64,000 nucleotides of DNA from DAOUEX01 sp034430235 (GCA_964478075.1 CAYZGO010000018.1:1-64000); one strand, 5' to 3'. Counted from the first letter of the stretch, positions 1 to 8,768 are shown. Notes: a model not told the origin generated them from the letters alone. A program made the numbers and translations.

Positions 1-877
1 CCGTTAGTTCCACTATCTCATACCTCGACGCCTGCATGAGCCCGATGGAGAAGCCCAGGCTCGAGTCGTCGAACGTAGGGTAGTGGCCGATGCGGGTCAC
101 CCTCGGGTTATCCGGCGGCAGGATGGGCAACCCCTCGAAGACAGGAGAGTCGTAAGCATAGAGGTCGCTCACGACCAGGTCGATTCGAGCCGCGCCCCAC
201 GAGGCATCATGGCCCGTGGGGAAGGGCGAGGCGGCGTTGTCCACCTCCGCGACCTGGTACAGCGGGACATGATCCCTGGGCTCAACCATCTCCACGACCA
301 CGCGCAGCCGGTCCGGGTGCACCCCATAGCGCACGTCGGCCAGGTTCCACACCTCCCCCAGCTTACCTCCCTGAACCGCGACGCCAAGGTACGTCTGCGT
401 CGTCGTAGCCACCGGCGTGGAGGGCGATGGTGACGGCGCGACTGGGGTGCCAGTTGGAGACGAGGGGAAGGGCGAGGCGGTGGCCTGGGGCAGCACGCCC
501 GATTCCACGATCACAACCTGCTGTGCGGTCGCCTGGGCAGGGAAGGATTCGAGAATGGGACCTGTGAACCAGAGCTGCACTGGATCGCCAACCTGCAGGC
601 TATGGAAGCTCACGGGACGATGGCCCTCTCCCTGCTTCTCGAAAATGCGGGTGTTCCCCCTTATGGTCACAAAGTACTTGTCCACAACCTTGTCTGCATG
701 CGACTCCACAAGGATCCCGCCGAGGATGCCCTCATTCGCTCCTGGCTCGATCTCCGTGATGAATCCGGCAAAGTCCGGTTCAGATGTGATTAGCCTTGGA
801 GCTCGCGTACACCCCCCAGCCAGTATGGCCAAGCCTACGAGCAATGTAAGCGATCCCACTAGTCTGATCCTTTTCAC
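1..877 (-). CDS. Lipoprotein with DUF3221-like domain (3' end outside window)
   Basis: An open frame of 292 codons starts at a GTG at 877, preceded by a strong AAGGAGG site, and runs off the left edge without a stop. The N-terminus is a lipoprotein signal (KRIR, a hydrophobic stretch, then LAGGC), so the mature protein should be lipid-anchored. Residues of about 38-120 (GFITEIEPG, then WFTGPILESFPAQATA) resemble the small DUF3221/YobA-type domain. A Ser/Thr/Pro-rich linker (PSSPTGTPVAPSPSPSTP) follows, then a second folded part. The function is unknown. The TPT-type linker is typical of Chloroflexota envelope proteins. It starts with GTG and is easy to miss; the plus-strand ORFs across it look like shadows. 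Confidence 0.7.
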   Translation of the reverse strand, partial: MKRIRLVGSLTLLVGLAILAGGCTRAPRLITSEPDFAGFITEIEPGANEGILGGILVESHADKVVDKYFVTIRGNTRIFEKQGEGHRPVSFHSLQVGDPVQLWFTGPILESFPAQATAQQVVIVESGVLPQATASPFPSSPTGTPVAPSPSPSTPVATTTQTYLGVAVQGGKLGEVWNLADVRYGVHPDRLRVVVEMVEPRDHVPLYQVAEVDNAASPFPTGHDASWGAARIDLVVSDLYAYDSPVFEGLPILPPDNPRVTRIGHYPTFDDSSLGFSIGLMQASRYEIVELT

Positions 878-1397
878 AGTGCCCTCCTTGCATCTCCACT
901 ATACTCAGTCACGGCAGTAATGTGGGCAGGATACGGCCACTTCGCTGGTGACACTGCTAGTGCTGCAGCAGAATCTGCGCCACGATACGCGGCCCGAGTC
1001 CCATCAAGTCCAGGTTGCGCACCGCCATGGAACAGGCGGTGCGGGCGGAGCCGTCCTGCCCGGCAGGACTGGCAAATGAACCAACTGCCAAGCTGAGGAC
1101 GTCCTGACAGTCTGTTCCGCTTCTGTCTGTGGCATTTCCCGGACACACTGAAGCAGATCATGGACATCCGTATCTGCTGGAACGACAAAATGGCGCACTC
1201 CGTCACCTACCCCTAACCGAGTTCAGAGTCCACTTTTGAAGTTTAAAGGTGTCCACTTTTCAAGTTTTCCTAACAGTTGATAGATGGCTAACGGACGTGG
1301 AGATCTTGCCTGGTTATGATGAACGTTGCATCTAGACGACGTATCTAGGAGAGAGGACTTGGCAGATTACATGTATCCAGATGGGCGATGGTCTCAC
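878..1397. other. Intergenic region, possible IS relic
   Basis: No convincing gene lies here. It holds a stem-loop with arms GCACCGCC and GGCGGTGC at 1019-1042, of which a near copy lies at 2290-2313. At 1229-1276 the motif GTCCACTTTTSAAG occurs twice. On the minus strand this reads as TGTTAGG followed by two AAGTGGAC-containing repeats, reminiscent of the multiple subterminal repeats at one end of an IS21-type element. No transposase is visible, so at most this is a solo end. Confidence 0.3.
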
Positions 1398-2012
1398 TTA
1401 CAAGGCCTTCGGGTACTGCCCTAGCAGCACCAAAAGGGCTCGGTTGCTGAGGAAAGCAACAAGGGAGATAACTAGCAGGACTACAGGAATGGTGAGAGCC
1501 ACGCTGATTAGAAGCAGCAGCAGAATAACCAGCAGAAAGGCGATGGTGAAAAAGGGATGCCCCAGAGTGAGCAGTATGGCGTTGCGGAAGATGAGTACAA
1601 GGCGCTTCTGTCCCTGTTCCATGAGCAAGGGGAAAAGATAAATCTGCAAGCCCAGCCAGAAAGCTAACAGGTACAAGAATGGGATGCTGACCAACTTTAG
1701 AATCTGGTTCGGCATCCCAACATAGAAGTTAATGTTCGCAACGATGATCAAAAGCAGAAACAGATCAGCCAACAGCACCTGCCAAATCTTGGCAAAGTAC
1801 TGCCTGAACCCAATGAAAAAGTCCCTCCATGTAGTTGTGTATCGCTCATGAGCCAAGTGATTAGTGACATAGTACACCCCGGCCAAGGCGGGAGCCAGGG
1901 TCACCAAGGGAATGCAAAGCAGGACGCAGAGCAAGTTAATGAATACAAAGAGGAACATCTCATCATAGAAATCCTTGAAGGACGCAAAGATTGCGCTGAA
2001 GGTTTGCTTCAC
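1398..2012 (-). CDS. DUF624 (YesL-like) membrane protein
   Basis: A 204-aa polytopic membrane protein starting at GTG 2012 with AAGGAG five bases upstream. The early part (FINLLCVLLCIPLVTLAPALAG) and the following HLAHERYTTTWRDFFIGFRQ segment are typical of DUF624/YesL proteins, which often sit beside sugar-transport genes in Firmicutes and Chloroflexota. Five hydrophobic stretches are visible, roughly at residues 20-45, 75-98, 105-130, 145-170 and 170-200. The exact function is unknown, though the family has been suggested to aid carbohydrate uptake. It stands alone here, flanked by repeat-rich spacers on both sides, with no ABC sugar transporter nearby. Confidence 0.7.
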   Translation of the reverse strand: MKQTFSAIFASFKDFYDEMFLFVFINLLCVLLCIPLVTLAPALAGVYYVTNHLAHERYTTTWRDFFIGFRQYFAKIWQVLLADLFLLLIIVANINFYVGMPNQILKLVSIPFLYLLAFWLGLQIYLFPLLMEQGQKRLVLIFRNAILLTLGHPFFTIAFLLVILLLLLISVALTIPVVLLVISLVAFLSNRALLVLLGQYPKAL

Positions 2013-2401
2013 AAGAACTCCTTGGGGGCATCCGCTCTAAACCCCGTTGAAGAACATCAGCACTCCCGTCAACACGAACGGGCCAGTCTCGCCCAGGCGT
2101 AGCAGCACCCAGTTTACTACCCCATCCTCGTCGTGGTCCTGTAGCTGATGAAGATGTCGCACTGAAAAGTGTTCATGAACCCATCATACTCGAACCGTCA
2201 CTTTTCGCATAGATTCTTATCCACCTCATCATCGGGCACCAGCGCTACGTGAGCTTCAAGGAGCGTGGCCGGGGCTTCTCGTGAGATTCGCACCGCCGTG
2301 GAACAGGCGGTACTGAACCGCCCATCGCCCCTTTCCCAACCACCGGCTCTTCAGGCCGGTGCGGCTCGCCGGCTGACGGTACGCCTGGAGATGCAGTGAC
2401 A
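2013..2401. other. Intergenic region with a dispersed hairpin
   Basis: No gene is supported. The stem-loop GCACCGCC-gtggaaca-GGCGGTAC at 2290-2313 matches the one at 1019-1042, including the loop (GTGGAACA against ATGGAACA). It therefore looks like a small dispersed repeat rather than a terminator, since no T-run follows. Confidence 0.4.
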
Positions 2402-2764
2402 CTACTCGGACTCTACAGACGAGGTCTCTTCTGAGCCTTCCCTTGCCTCCAGCATGTTGCTGTACACCTTGTAGTCCTGTTCGTCGGCAAAGATGCACTC
2501 AACCAGAAACTCACCAGGGACACCCATTGGGGCGATGAACTCGTCCATCATGTCCTGCACAAACAGGCGCAGTTCCTCATCAGACAACTGCGCAACGTGG
2601 TCACGCCACAGGACCAGCGTGCTATAGGTGCCCTCTGCGGTGTAGTGCAGGTCCAGCTTGCCCAGGTTCACCGGCAGACGCTCTTCATCCAGTTTATCCA
2701 GGTCAAACAAGGCATACTGTTCCGACTGCAGCGTACGCACGATGCGCTTCAATTGCAGTTTCAT
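2402..2764 (-). CDS. Conserved hypothetical protein, 120 aa
   Basis: The ATG at 2764 has a strong GGGAGGT site. The protein is acidic and soluble, with no signal peptide or membrane segment. It begins MKLQLKRIVRTLQSEQYALF and ends in a Glu/Ser-rich tail (EGSEETSSVESE). No family is recognised. It follows the HEAT-repeat gene by 45 bp on the same strand and is probably co-transcribed, so the two may act together. Confidence 0.6.
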   Translation of the reverse strand: MKLQLKRIVRTLQSEQYALFDLDKLDEERLPVNLGKLDLHYTAEGTYSTLVLWRDHVAQLSDEELRLFVQDMMDEFIAPMGVPGEFLVECIFADEQDYKVYSNMLEAREGSEETSSVESE

Positions 2765-2809
2765 GGCACCTCCCGGTTTGGTGAACTTGCTGGCAAGATA
2801 CGCCAGAGA

Positions 2810-3799
2810 CTATACCCCTGGCTCGATGTCCTCGTCCTCGTCAGGCGTCACATTCGGGTCGTAGACGAAGAGGTCAAGAGTTGCCTCCCAAAGCTCCAAC
2901 TCGGCCAGGGCGTCCTCAGCCGCCTCCCGCAGCACGTCATCTGCGCTGCCACAACAGTGATCCAGGAATCGCCGCGCCCTCCGCCCCCCGATTTGCCCGA
3001 GTGCAGCGATGGCGGCAATCTGCACTTCGCGATCAGGGTCAGAGCTGAGCCCAATCAAAGCAGGCACTACTTCCTTCACCTCCAACTCCCCACAGGCACG
3101 AGCAGCCTCGTAACGCATGGCCGGATTAGCATTGGAAAGCTCGTCTTGCACAATACTTGACCAGGCTGCATCAGCGCTACGCCCCATGCCAAATACGGCA
3201 CTGATGCGCATGGACTCATCGGGTGCATTGTACGCCGCAGCGATAATCTCATGCACGCAATCCTCTCCCAGGTAGGCGATGGATTCCACGGCGCGGCGGC
3301 GCACCTCCTCGTGCTCGTCACTGTCATGTATCGTTTCCAACAGAGCACCCCGCATCGGTGCTGCGTAGCGCTCATCCAGCTCTTCGAGTTCTGCCATAAG
3401 CACAAAGCGCCCCAGCGACGAGGCCGCTGCCGCGCGCACTGACGTGGATGTATCATGCCGCAGCGTATGCACCAGGGGCACAATCAGCGTGACTCTATCG
3501 TACTCCCAAAGCCCCTCTATGGACAGCGTCCTCACCTGTTCGTCTTCGTCCTCCATAGTCACGCAGAAGATGGCATTAAAGTCCAGTTCAAAGTTGGCTT
3601 CGGCGCTCTCTACGAGCAGGGCGATGATCTTCCGCCGACGCTTCAGGGAAAGAGCGGGCCACTGGCGGCGAAAAAGCTGTATCTCAGCCGAACTTGGCGC
3701 AGACAGTGCGTACAAAACAGGGCTGGAAAGCGATGCTTGCTCATCAGCGAGCCCCAGCAGCGCTTCCTCAAAAGCTAGGTATTCTCTGTCTCCAATCAT
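2810..3799 (-). CDS. HEAT-repeat protein
   Basis: About 329 residues built of helical HEAT/armadillo-type repeats. Examples are VRTLSIEGLWEYD, VRAAAASSLGRF, EVRRRAVESIAYLGED, MRYEAARACGELE and VQIAAIAALGQIGG, which recur every 30-35 residues from about residue 90 to 320. The C-terminus is acidic (DEDEDIEPGV). Such proteins are scaffolds that bind other proteins; no catalytic motif is seen. The ATG at 3799 is preferred because GGAG lies nine bases upstream, whereas the ATG at 3817 lacks a ribosome site. It heads a two-gene unit with the 120-aa protein. Confidence 0.7.
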   Translation of the reverse strand: MIGDREYLAFEEALLGLADEQASLSSPVLYALSAPSSAEIQLFRRQWPALSLKRRRKIIALLVESAEANFELDFNAIFCVTMEDEDEQVRTLSIEGLWEYDRVTLIVPLVHTLRHDTSTSVRAAAASSLGRFVLMAELEELDERYAAPMRGALLETIHDSDEHEEVRRRAVESIAYLGEDCVHEIIAAAYNAPDESMRISAVFGMGRSADAAWSSIVQDELSNANPAMRYEAARACGELEVKEVVPALIGLSSDPDREVQIAAIAALGQIGGRRARRFLDHCCGSADDVLREAAEDALAELELWEATLDLFVYDPNVTPDEDEDIEPGV

Positions 3800-3898
3800 G
3801 CTGCGATACTCCAACATACGTCATAGGTATGCTCATGAGTCCCTTCGCTGTCAGCGAGACTTTGCCTCGGCCTACAGATGCCGAGACCTCGCAGAGCA

Positions 3899-4051
3899 CG
3901 TCACCAGGCTAGTGCTACGCCAAGCCCAAATGAAGCCTGGCCCAACAAGCCAGAAGACCGACTAAAGTCGCCACTACGAACCAGTCACCAGGCTAGTGCC
4001 CGCCAAGCCCGAATAGAGGCCTGGCCCAACAAACGGCACCACTACGAACCA
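3899..4051. repeat. Imperfect tandem repeat carrying a REP-like palindrome
   Basis: Two head-to-tail units begin GTCACCAGGCTAGTGC (3899 and 3983) and end CCACTACGAACCA. The first has an extra block with the palindrome CGACTAAAGTCG beside CCACTAC, that is, GTAGTGG-CGACT on the other strand. This is the same REP-like motif found near 14.2, 48.8 and 63.3 kb. Inner arms CCAGGC and GCCTGG can pair. Confidence 0.55.
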
Positions 4052-4057
4052 ATGAGA

Positions 4058-4885
4058 CTAATACCAGAAGAAAGTGCGTGTTTCACCTGGAGGACTGAGG
4101 GGCGCTCCCTCGCGGCCGCCACCGGGCTTTGTGCCTGCCTGCTTCATGACCGTCACGTCCCACTGAAAAGCACGCTCAAACTGACCGGTCCTGCTGTGTA
4201 ATTCGCATGGCACAATCCAACTTGTCTCCTTCGTCCAGGTGCCACCGTAATGCGTGACGCCGCCTGCCAGGAAACGGAGGCTCAGCGCATACCACTCGTC
4301 TTCGGCCAGCATCCCTGCTGGCTCCCAACTCAGCTTGATCTGGGAACCGCCACCATAGAACTCCGCCTCGTTCTCCGGCCCAAGCAGCCGAGGCGTACTG
4401 AAGGGTGCCGTTGGCGTGCTCGTCGGAGCTGGCGTGTGCGTAGCTGTCGGCGGTGGCGATGTGGGTGTCTGTGTAGGTGGCACAGGCGTCTGCGTGAGCG
4501 TCGGCGTGGGTGTCAACGTAAGCGTTGGCGTGCGCGTGGGGGTCGATGTGGGCGTAAACGTAGGTGTAGCCAGAAAAACAGTGGAAGGGAGCCGCACACC
4601 TCCCAACAAGGCGCGCAATTCAGCCCACGGCACATAGTTGATCAGCAGGTAGGCCACCGTGAGCAGAGTCGCAAGCATCGCTAGCGTCAAGAACGGCGTC
4701 CGCCAACTGCGCTTGAGCGCCGCCCCACAATACGGGCAAATGCTCAGGTCAGATGGCACTCGCGCCTGACAGGCCCGGCAGCGCAGTGTCCTCCGCAGAA
4801 GCCTGGAGCGCCGTAAAGTAGCCCCGCACTCGGGACAGACCCTCAACCCTGACCTTAGCTCAGCACCACAGGTCCTGCACCACAT
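4058..4885 (-). CDS. Zinc-ribbon membrane protein with Thr/Pro linker
   Basis: The start is placed at ATG 4885 (MWCRTCGAELRSG) because it has a GAGG site and avoids overlap with rseP. Two zinc ribbons (CRTCG...CPECG and CRACQ...CPYCG) occupy residues 3-58. One membrane helix follows (LTLAMLATLLTVAYLLI), then a long linker of TPT-type repeats and a C-terminal beta-rich domain (GSQIKLSWEPAG). The topology suggests cytoplasmic ribbons and an exported C-terminal domain. The function is unknown. TPTPT linkers of this sort are common in Chloroflexota surface proteins. It lies 10 bp after rseP and is probably co-transcribed. Confidence 0.65.
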   Translation of the reverse strand: MWCRTCGAELRSGLRVCPECGATLRRSRLLRRTLRCRACQARVPSDLSICPYCGAALKRSWRTPFLTLAMLATLLTVAYLLINYVPWAELRALLGGVRLPSTVFLATPTFTPTSTPTRTPTLTLTPTPTLTQTPVPPTQTPTSPPPTATHTPAPTSTPTAPFSTPRLLGPENEAEFYGGGSQIKLSWEPAGMLAEDEWYALSLRFLAGGVTHYGGTWTKETSWIVPCELHSRTGQFERAFQWDVTVMKQAGTKPGGGREGAPLSPPGETRTFFWY

Positions 4886-4895
4886 ATACGTGCCT

Positions 4896-5960
4896 CTATG
4901 GCAGTGGACTCGTTCCACCCAGAATGCGCAAGATGTCAAAGTATGAAATCGCTACCATGAACGCCAGAATGAGCAGCAGACCAACAAAGTGCACGAAGCC
5001 CTCCCTCTGCGGCGCGATGCGCTTTCCACCACGCAGCTTCTCAAGCAGAATGAAAGCAATGCGACCGCCATCAAGCGCTGGCAGAGGAAGCAAGTTGATA
5101 ACGAACAGATTGATGCTGAGCACAGCGGTGAAGTGCATCAGGTTCACCACGCCTGTTCGGGCGACAATACCCGTCATCTGAAAGATGCCAACCGGCCCTG
5201 TGAGATCCCCTGACCGTACGCCAACGCGGAATATGTTAATGAAACCTGAGATAATCAACGCGATCCACGTCCACACTTTGCGTACGCCCAGCGGAATGGC
5301 CTCCCAGATGGGATGCCGTATGGTTTTCAGTTCATAGCCCTCTTGCATGGATATGGTGACACCCATTGCTCCCTCTTCGGCAGGCGGCTCCACTCGTGGT
5401 GTCAGGCGAACGGTCAGACGCTCATCGCCCCGCATCAAGGACAGGGCGATCTCCCGCCCCCGGAAGGCACGGGTACGCTCAACGAACTCCAGCACGTTGT
5501 CAGTCTCCTGGCCTTCGAGAGCCACGACGATGTCGCCCTGCTCAACACCAGCTTGTTCCGCTGGTGAGTTGGGCGCCACTGCGCGCACAACAACGCTGCC
5601 CACCACGACCTGCTCGCCAATCATCAGCGTACAGGCGAAGAGCGTCGCAGCCAGTACCAGATTCATGACGGGCCCAGCCAGCACGGTGCGGATACGCGCC
5701 CACGCGCTTTTGCTGGCAAAGCTCCCCGGCTCGCTCGGGTCTTCTTCGCCTAACATGCGCACAAAGCCCCCTAAAGGGATGGCATTGAGGGTGTACTTGG
5801 TGCCATCACGGACAGCCAAGGTCTTGAGGCGAGGAGGGTAACCGATGCCGAACTCCTCGACGACAATACCAGCCCGCTTGGCCATCACAAAATGGCCGCA
5901 TTCGTGCACCAGCACAATCAAGCCAAATACAACCACAAACGCAATCGCACTAAGCAGCAT
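4896..5960 (-). CDS. rseP: Site-2 intramembrane metalloprotease RseP
   Basis: A 354-aa RIP metalloprotease of the M50 family. The zinc-binding HECGH lies at residues 19-23 in the first membrane helix. A PDZ domain (VRAVAPNSPAEQAGVEQGDIV) sits around residues 125-185, and the C-terminal LDG motif (LLPLPALDGGRI), which supplies the third zinc ligand, is near residue 300. The family cleaves membrane-bound anti-sigma factors and leftover signal peptides. In many bacteria it neighbours dxr; here no dxr is present, which fits the mevalonate-type genes upstream. A good promoter lies at 6021-6049. Confidence 0.92.
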   Translation of the reverse strand: MLLSAIAFVVVFGLIVLVHECGHFVMAKRAGIVVEEFGIGYPPRLKTLAVRDGTKYTLNAIPLGGFVRMLGEEDPSEPGSFASKSAWARIRTVLAGPVMNLVLAATLFACTLMIGEQVVVGSVVVRAVAPNSPAEQAGVEQGDIVVALEGQETDNVLEFVERTRAFRGREIALSLMRGDERLTVRLTPRVEPPAEEGAMGVTISMQEGYELKTIRHPIWEAIPLGVRKVWTWIALIISGFINIFRVGVRSGDLTGPVGIFQMTGIVARTGVVNLMHFTAVLSINLFVINLLPLPALDGGRIAFILLEKLRGGKRIAPQREGFVHFVGLLLILAFMVAISYFDILRILGGTSPLP

Positions 5961-6020
5961 TCTTTACGTCAATCTCCTGAATAACAGATTCGCAATCTTC
6001 ACCATTGCACGTCAGAGGCT

Positions 6021-6049
6021 ATTATACGTGCATCCACTGCAAAGGACAA
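6021..6049 (-). promoter_or_regulatory. Sigma-70-type promoter for rseP
   Basis: On the minus strand TTGTCC (6044-6049) and TATAAT (6021-6026) are separated by exactly 17 nt. The box pair lies 61 bp upstream of the rseP ATG and downstream of the tandem repeat array. Confidence 0.6.
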
Positions 6050-6057
6050 AAACAGTC

Positions 6058-6334
6058 GTAGAGACGTAGCATGCTACGTCTCTACGGCTATTGCATGCTA
6101 CGTCTCTACGACTACTGCACGCTACGTCTCTACGACTACTGCACGCTACGTCTCTACGGCTATTGCGTGCTACGTCTCTACGGCTATTGCATGCTACGTC
6201 TCTACGACTATTGCATGCTACGTCTCTACGACTACTCCACGCTACGTCTCTACGACTATTGCATGCTACGTCTCTACGACTATTGCACGCTACGTCTCTA
6301 CGACTACTCCACGCTACGTCTCTACCGCTGTTGC
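6058..6334. repeat. 24-bp tandem repeat array headed by a perfect palindrome
   Basis: Eleven units of 24 bp run from 6071 to 6334. The consensus is RYGCTACGTCTCTACGRCTA followed by YTSC. Each holds TACGTCTCTACG, and the variants are point changes. At the left edge 6058-6085 forms a perfect 28-bp palindrome with half-sites GTAGAGACGTAGCA and TGCTACGTCTCTAC; the same 28 bp recur alone at 50551-50578. The last, degenerate unit supplies the final codons and stop of the isopentenyl phosphate kinase gene. Open frames across the array are repeat artefacts. Confidence 0.85.
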
Positions 6335-7161
6335 ACGCTGGGAGCAGTGATAAGCGTCCCAGGGCTGAACTCTGGGTCGCCCAAAGCGCGTTCCAGCAGC
6401 CCGAGCTTGAGTCCCGACAGCAAGCACACGCGCAGTCCCGGCAGGTCACGCACCAGGCCAGCCATCAACTCCACTTTGGTACGCATCCCGCCTGTGACGT
6501 CTACGCCGTGCGACCCACCAAGAGCGCTTGCCGCCTCGTCCACGCGACTCGCGTCAATGGTGGGGATCAGACGTGCCTGCGGGTCACTACGAGGATCAGT
6601 GCTGTAGACGCCTTCCACCTCGCCCACGAGGATGATGCGCTGAGGTCTCAGCAGGTGGGCTAGATAAACGAAGATGGCCTCCGTGGAGATGATGGCACTG
6701 CCCTGCAGTTCATCCAGGGCTACATCACCATATATCAACGGCACCAGTCCGTGTTTCAGCACATCCTGAATGGGCTGCACGGCCAGTGCAATCAGTTCCC
6801 CCCCTCGACAGAGGGCTGAAGCAGAGGGCTGCATAGAGACCGCAGGGACACCCGCGTCGAGAAGCGCGTCCGTCACAATGCGGTTCAGACGCGACGCCGC
6901 AGCGCTCGTCTGCGCATAGCCGCGCCAGTCCGTGCAGCCGCTCTGAACGTGATAACGCTGAGCCACCACATGGCCGAACGAGCCACTCCCGTGCCCCATC
7001 AAGAGGCGCAGGTCAGAGTACTCATCCAGAGCATGGCGCACTTCCTCGGCCAGCCGTCCGATTACCTGCAGCCGAGCCGTGGCCTCAACGCTCTTGTCAG
7101 TGATGAGCGAGCCCCCTAGCTTAACAAAGACCAACTCAGCCAATGATAACGTCCTCACCAT
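6322..7161 (-). CDS. ipk: Isopentenyl phosphate kinase
   Basis: A 279-aa member of the amino acid kinase fold. It phosphorylates isopentenyl phosphate to isopentenyl diphosphate with ATP. The nucleotide-binding VFVKLGGSLITDK is at residues 11-23. GHGSGSFGH at 56-64 carries the His that marks IPK within this fold (H64 here). LIYGDVALD and HGVDVTGGMRTKVELM are also typical. It overlaps the aconitase X small-subunit gene by about 26 bp from the ATG at 7161; a TTG at 7143 is an alternative start. The last codons fall in the tandem repeat. With its neighbours it completes an archaeal-type route to isoprenoids. Confidence 0.9.
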   Translation of the reverse strand: MVRTLSLAELVFVKLGGSLITDKSVEATARLQVIGRLAEEVRHALDEYSDLRLLMGHGSGSFGHVVAQRYHVQSGCTDWRGYAQTSAAASRLNRIVTDALLDAGVPAVSMQPSASALCRGGELIALAVQPIQDVLKHGLVPLIYGDVALDELQGSAIISTEAIFVYLAHLLRPQRIILVGEVEGVYSTDPRSDPQARLIPTIDASRVDEAASALGGSHGVDVTGGMRTKVELMAGLVRDLPGLRVCLLSGLKLGLLERALGDPEFSPGTLITAPSVQQR

Positions 7162-7522
7162 CTACTTCTACTACGTCGCCCGTTGCTATCTGCGTGATGT
7201 CCACCAGGTCTACCATGGGAATGGCAGCCATGATGGCACCTACAGCCACAATGGCTTCGCTCCTGGCATTGATGATGGCCGCCGGGGCGAGCCCGCGCCT
7301 GGACAGACGGTAGAGCGTATACGACCCCACGGTGCTGCCCTTGCCCATGGGAAAAACAAGCACTCGCCCCGCAATGCACTGCTCGTACAATGGGTGCCCC
7401 CGTTCGATGACGACGCCCGTCTCTGGGTCAACGCCGCCCAAGAAACCAATGGCGACGGGTGACACCAGTGCCAGTCCGCGCGCTCTGCCCCGGTAGATTG
7501 CTCGCCCGTGTAGTCTCACCAT
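7136..7522 (-). CDS. Aconitase X swivel subunit (probable phosphomevalonate dehydratase small subunit)
   Basis: A 128-aa DUF126 protein, the small swivelling domain of aconitase X. The signature GRVLVFPMGKGSTVGSY (about residues 52-68) is clear. In archaea the split large/small aconitase X is phosphomevalonate dehydratase, which converts mevalonate 5-phosphate to trans-anhydromevalonate 5-phosphate. It lies 4 bp after the large subunit and overlaps the IPK gene, so the three should be made together. Other aconitase X enzymes act on cis-3-hydroxyproline, but the IPK and UbiD neighbours argue for the mevalonate role. That role is inference. Confidence 0.85.
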   Translation of the reverse strand: MVRLHGRAIYRGRARGLALVSPVAIGFLGGVDPETGVVIERGHPLYEQCIAGRVLVFPMGKGSTVGSYTLYRLSRRGLAPAAIINARSEAIVAVGAIMAAIPMVDLVDITQIATGDVVEVDGEDVIIG

Positions 7523-7526
7523 CCCG

Positions 7527-8768
7527 TCACCTTGCAGGACTATGGGCGGACCCTGGCCAGTGTCCTGTCAACGCGGCCTCAATGCACTGTTCCATCGCAC
7601 CGAACCGCCGCTGCAGCCCGGAATGCGTGGGGCTATAAAAGGCGGCCTTGGCGGAATTGGTAGCCATGGCTTTGAAGCCCATCTCCTTGACGGGTGCAAC
7701 AACCAGGCAGGTGTCGGCGAAAACCTTGCCCCCGGCAGCCTCAATCCTGGCCACCAGTCCGCGCCGCTGAGCCAACAGGCGCACCTGGCGCGAAGTGGTA
7801 ATCCACAGTGTGGCTCGCACCCGCTTGCCATTCAACAGGGCCGCTATCCGTTCGATGTCGGCGAGCGTGCTGTGGGGACAGCCCAGACTCACAAAGTCAA
7901 TTCCGTCTAGCGGAGAATTCAACGCAGCATAGCCTTCAGCCAGGTCACTAATGGCTATTGTGGGCAGCTTTGTGCCTGAGGCCACGCCCTGCTGCGCTTC
8001 CGGTGTTACGCCCTCGATATGGTACAGCCCCACCGCACCGCTGGCAGCCATGGCCGCACCCAAGGCCATCAGCGCCTCCTGTGACGGCCCTTCCAGTCCG
8101 TCCTGGCGCTGGAGGCGGAAATACGGCACCCCATCTCCAACCTGCAGGCCGACCAGGTAACCGAGTGCACCGTAGTCAGCCTCACTGCGCACACGACAGT
8201 GTACCTCGACAACGTGCGTCGCCACACGGTTCTCCAGCAGATGCAGCCCGTACGCGGCTGTGCGCCCTGTGATCGCAGCAGCCAGGGCACTGGGGCCCCC
8301 TTCCCGATTGCTGCGCGCCGCCAGGACAGAGTTGGCAAAGCTTACCGCCGATGACTCGCTCCAGGCCAGATGCTCACCCACTTGAGGCGCATAGCCAACC
8401 AGGTACGGCGTACAGGTACAGGTGAGAGCCACCCCCATAGAGGCGAGTGCCTCGACGACGCGCTCCTGCTGACGCGCGAATTGTGGCGAGATGCCCATCT
8501 CGCGCCAGCGCTCCAAGTCCATGCCCGCCGGGTTCATGAATGCAGGGACACGTACCCGCGCACCTTGAGCAGCCCATTCCTCAAGAAACTGCAGACCAGC
8601 GTCTCCTAGATTCTTGTAGCTCACGCCCGCTATCTGCGCGCTGGCCACGGGCACCAGGCCCTCTGCCTCGTAAATCTCGGCCAAAGCGACTACCATCTGC
8701 ATCGCCCTTTGTACCGCCAGGCCTTTTGCGCAGGTCAGCATAGCGTGCTCTTCTTCTGTCAATCGCAT
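7527..8768 (-). CDS. Aconitase X catalytic subunit (probable phosphomevalonate dehydratase large subunit)
   Basis: A 413-aa DUF521/aconitase X catalytic subunit. Recognisable segments are TCTCTPYLVG (116-125), AWSESSAVSFANSVLAARSN (135-154), GCPHSTLADI (296-305) and ADTCLVVAP (351-359). The Cys residues at about 118, 297 and 354 are placed to hold the Fe-S cluster of the family. The enzyme should dehydrate mevalonate 5-phosphate together with the small subunit. An oxygen-sensitive cluster suits the anaerobic gene content of the window. The gene is 3 bp after a small membrane-protein gene and 4 bp before the small subunit. Confidence 0.87.
   Translation of the reverse strand: MRLTEEEHAMLTCAKGLAVQRAMQMVVALAEIYEAEGLVPVASAQIAGVSYKNLGDAGLQFLEEWAAQGARVRVPAFMNPAGMDLERWREMGISPQFARQQERVVEALASMGVALTCTCTPYLVGYAPQVGEHLAWSESSAVSFANSVLAARSNREGGPSALAAAITGRTAAYGLHLLENRVATHVVEVHCRVRSEADYGALGYLVGLQVGDGVPYFRLQRQDGLEGPSQEALMALGAAMAASGAVGLYHIEGVTPEAQQGVASGTKLPTIAISDLAEGYAALNSPLDGIDFVSLGCPHSTLADIERIAALLNGKRVRATLWITTSRQVRLLAQRRGLVARIEAAGGKVFADTCLVVAPVKEMGFKAMATNSAKAAFYSPTHSGLQRRFGAMEQCIEAALTGHWPGSAHSPAR

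Noticed and set aside
83..920. Plus-strand ORFs at the left end
   Set aside because: They lie opposite a minus-strand lipoprotein frame that has a signal peptide, a lipobox and a strong ribosome site.
6058..6334. CRISPR array
   Set aside because: The 24-bp units are directly adjacent with no unique spacers, and the consensus is a palindrome-rich simple tandem repeat; no cas genes are near.
6012..6663. Long open frames on both strands across the tandem array
   Set aside because: The proteins are simple repeats (for example HATSLRLL units) that arise because 24 is divisible by three; they have no ribosome site and conflict with ipk and the rseP promoter.
7136..8768. cis-3-hydroxyproline dehydratase
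   Set aside because: This is another aconitase X activity, but no proline-metabolism genes are near, while IPK and a UbiD-type decarboxylase are directly linked.
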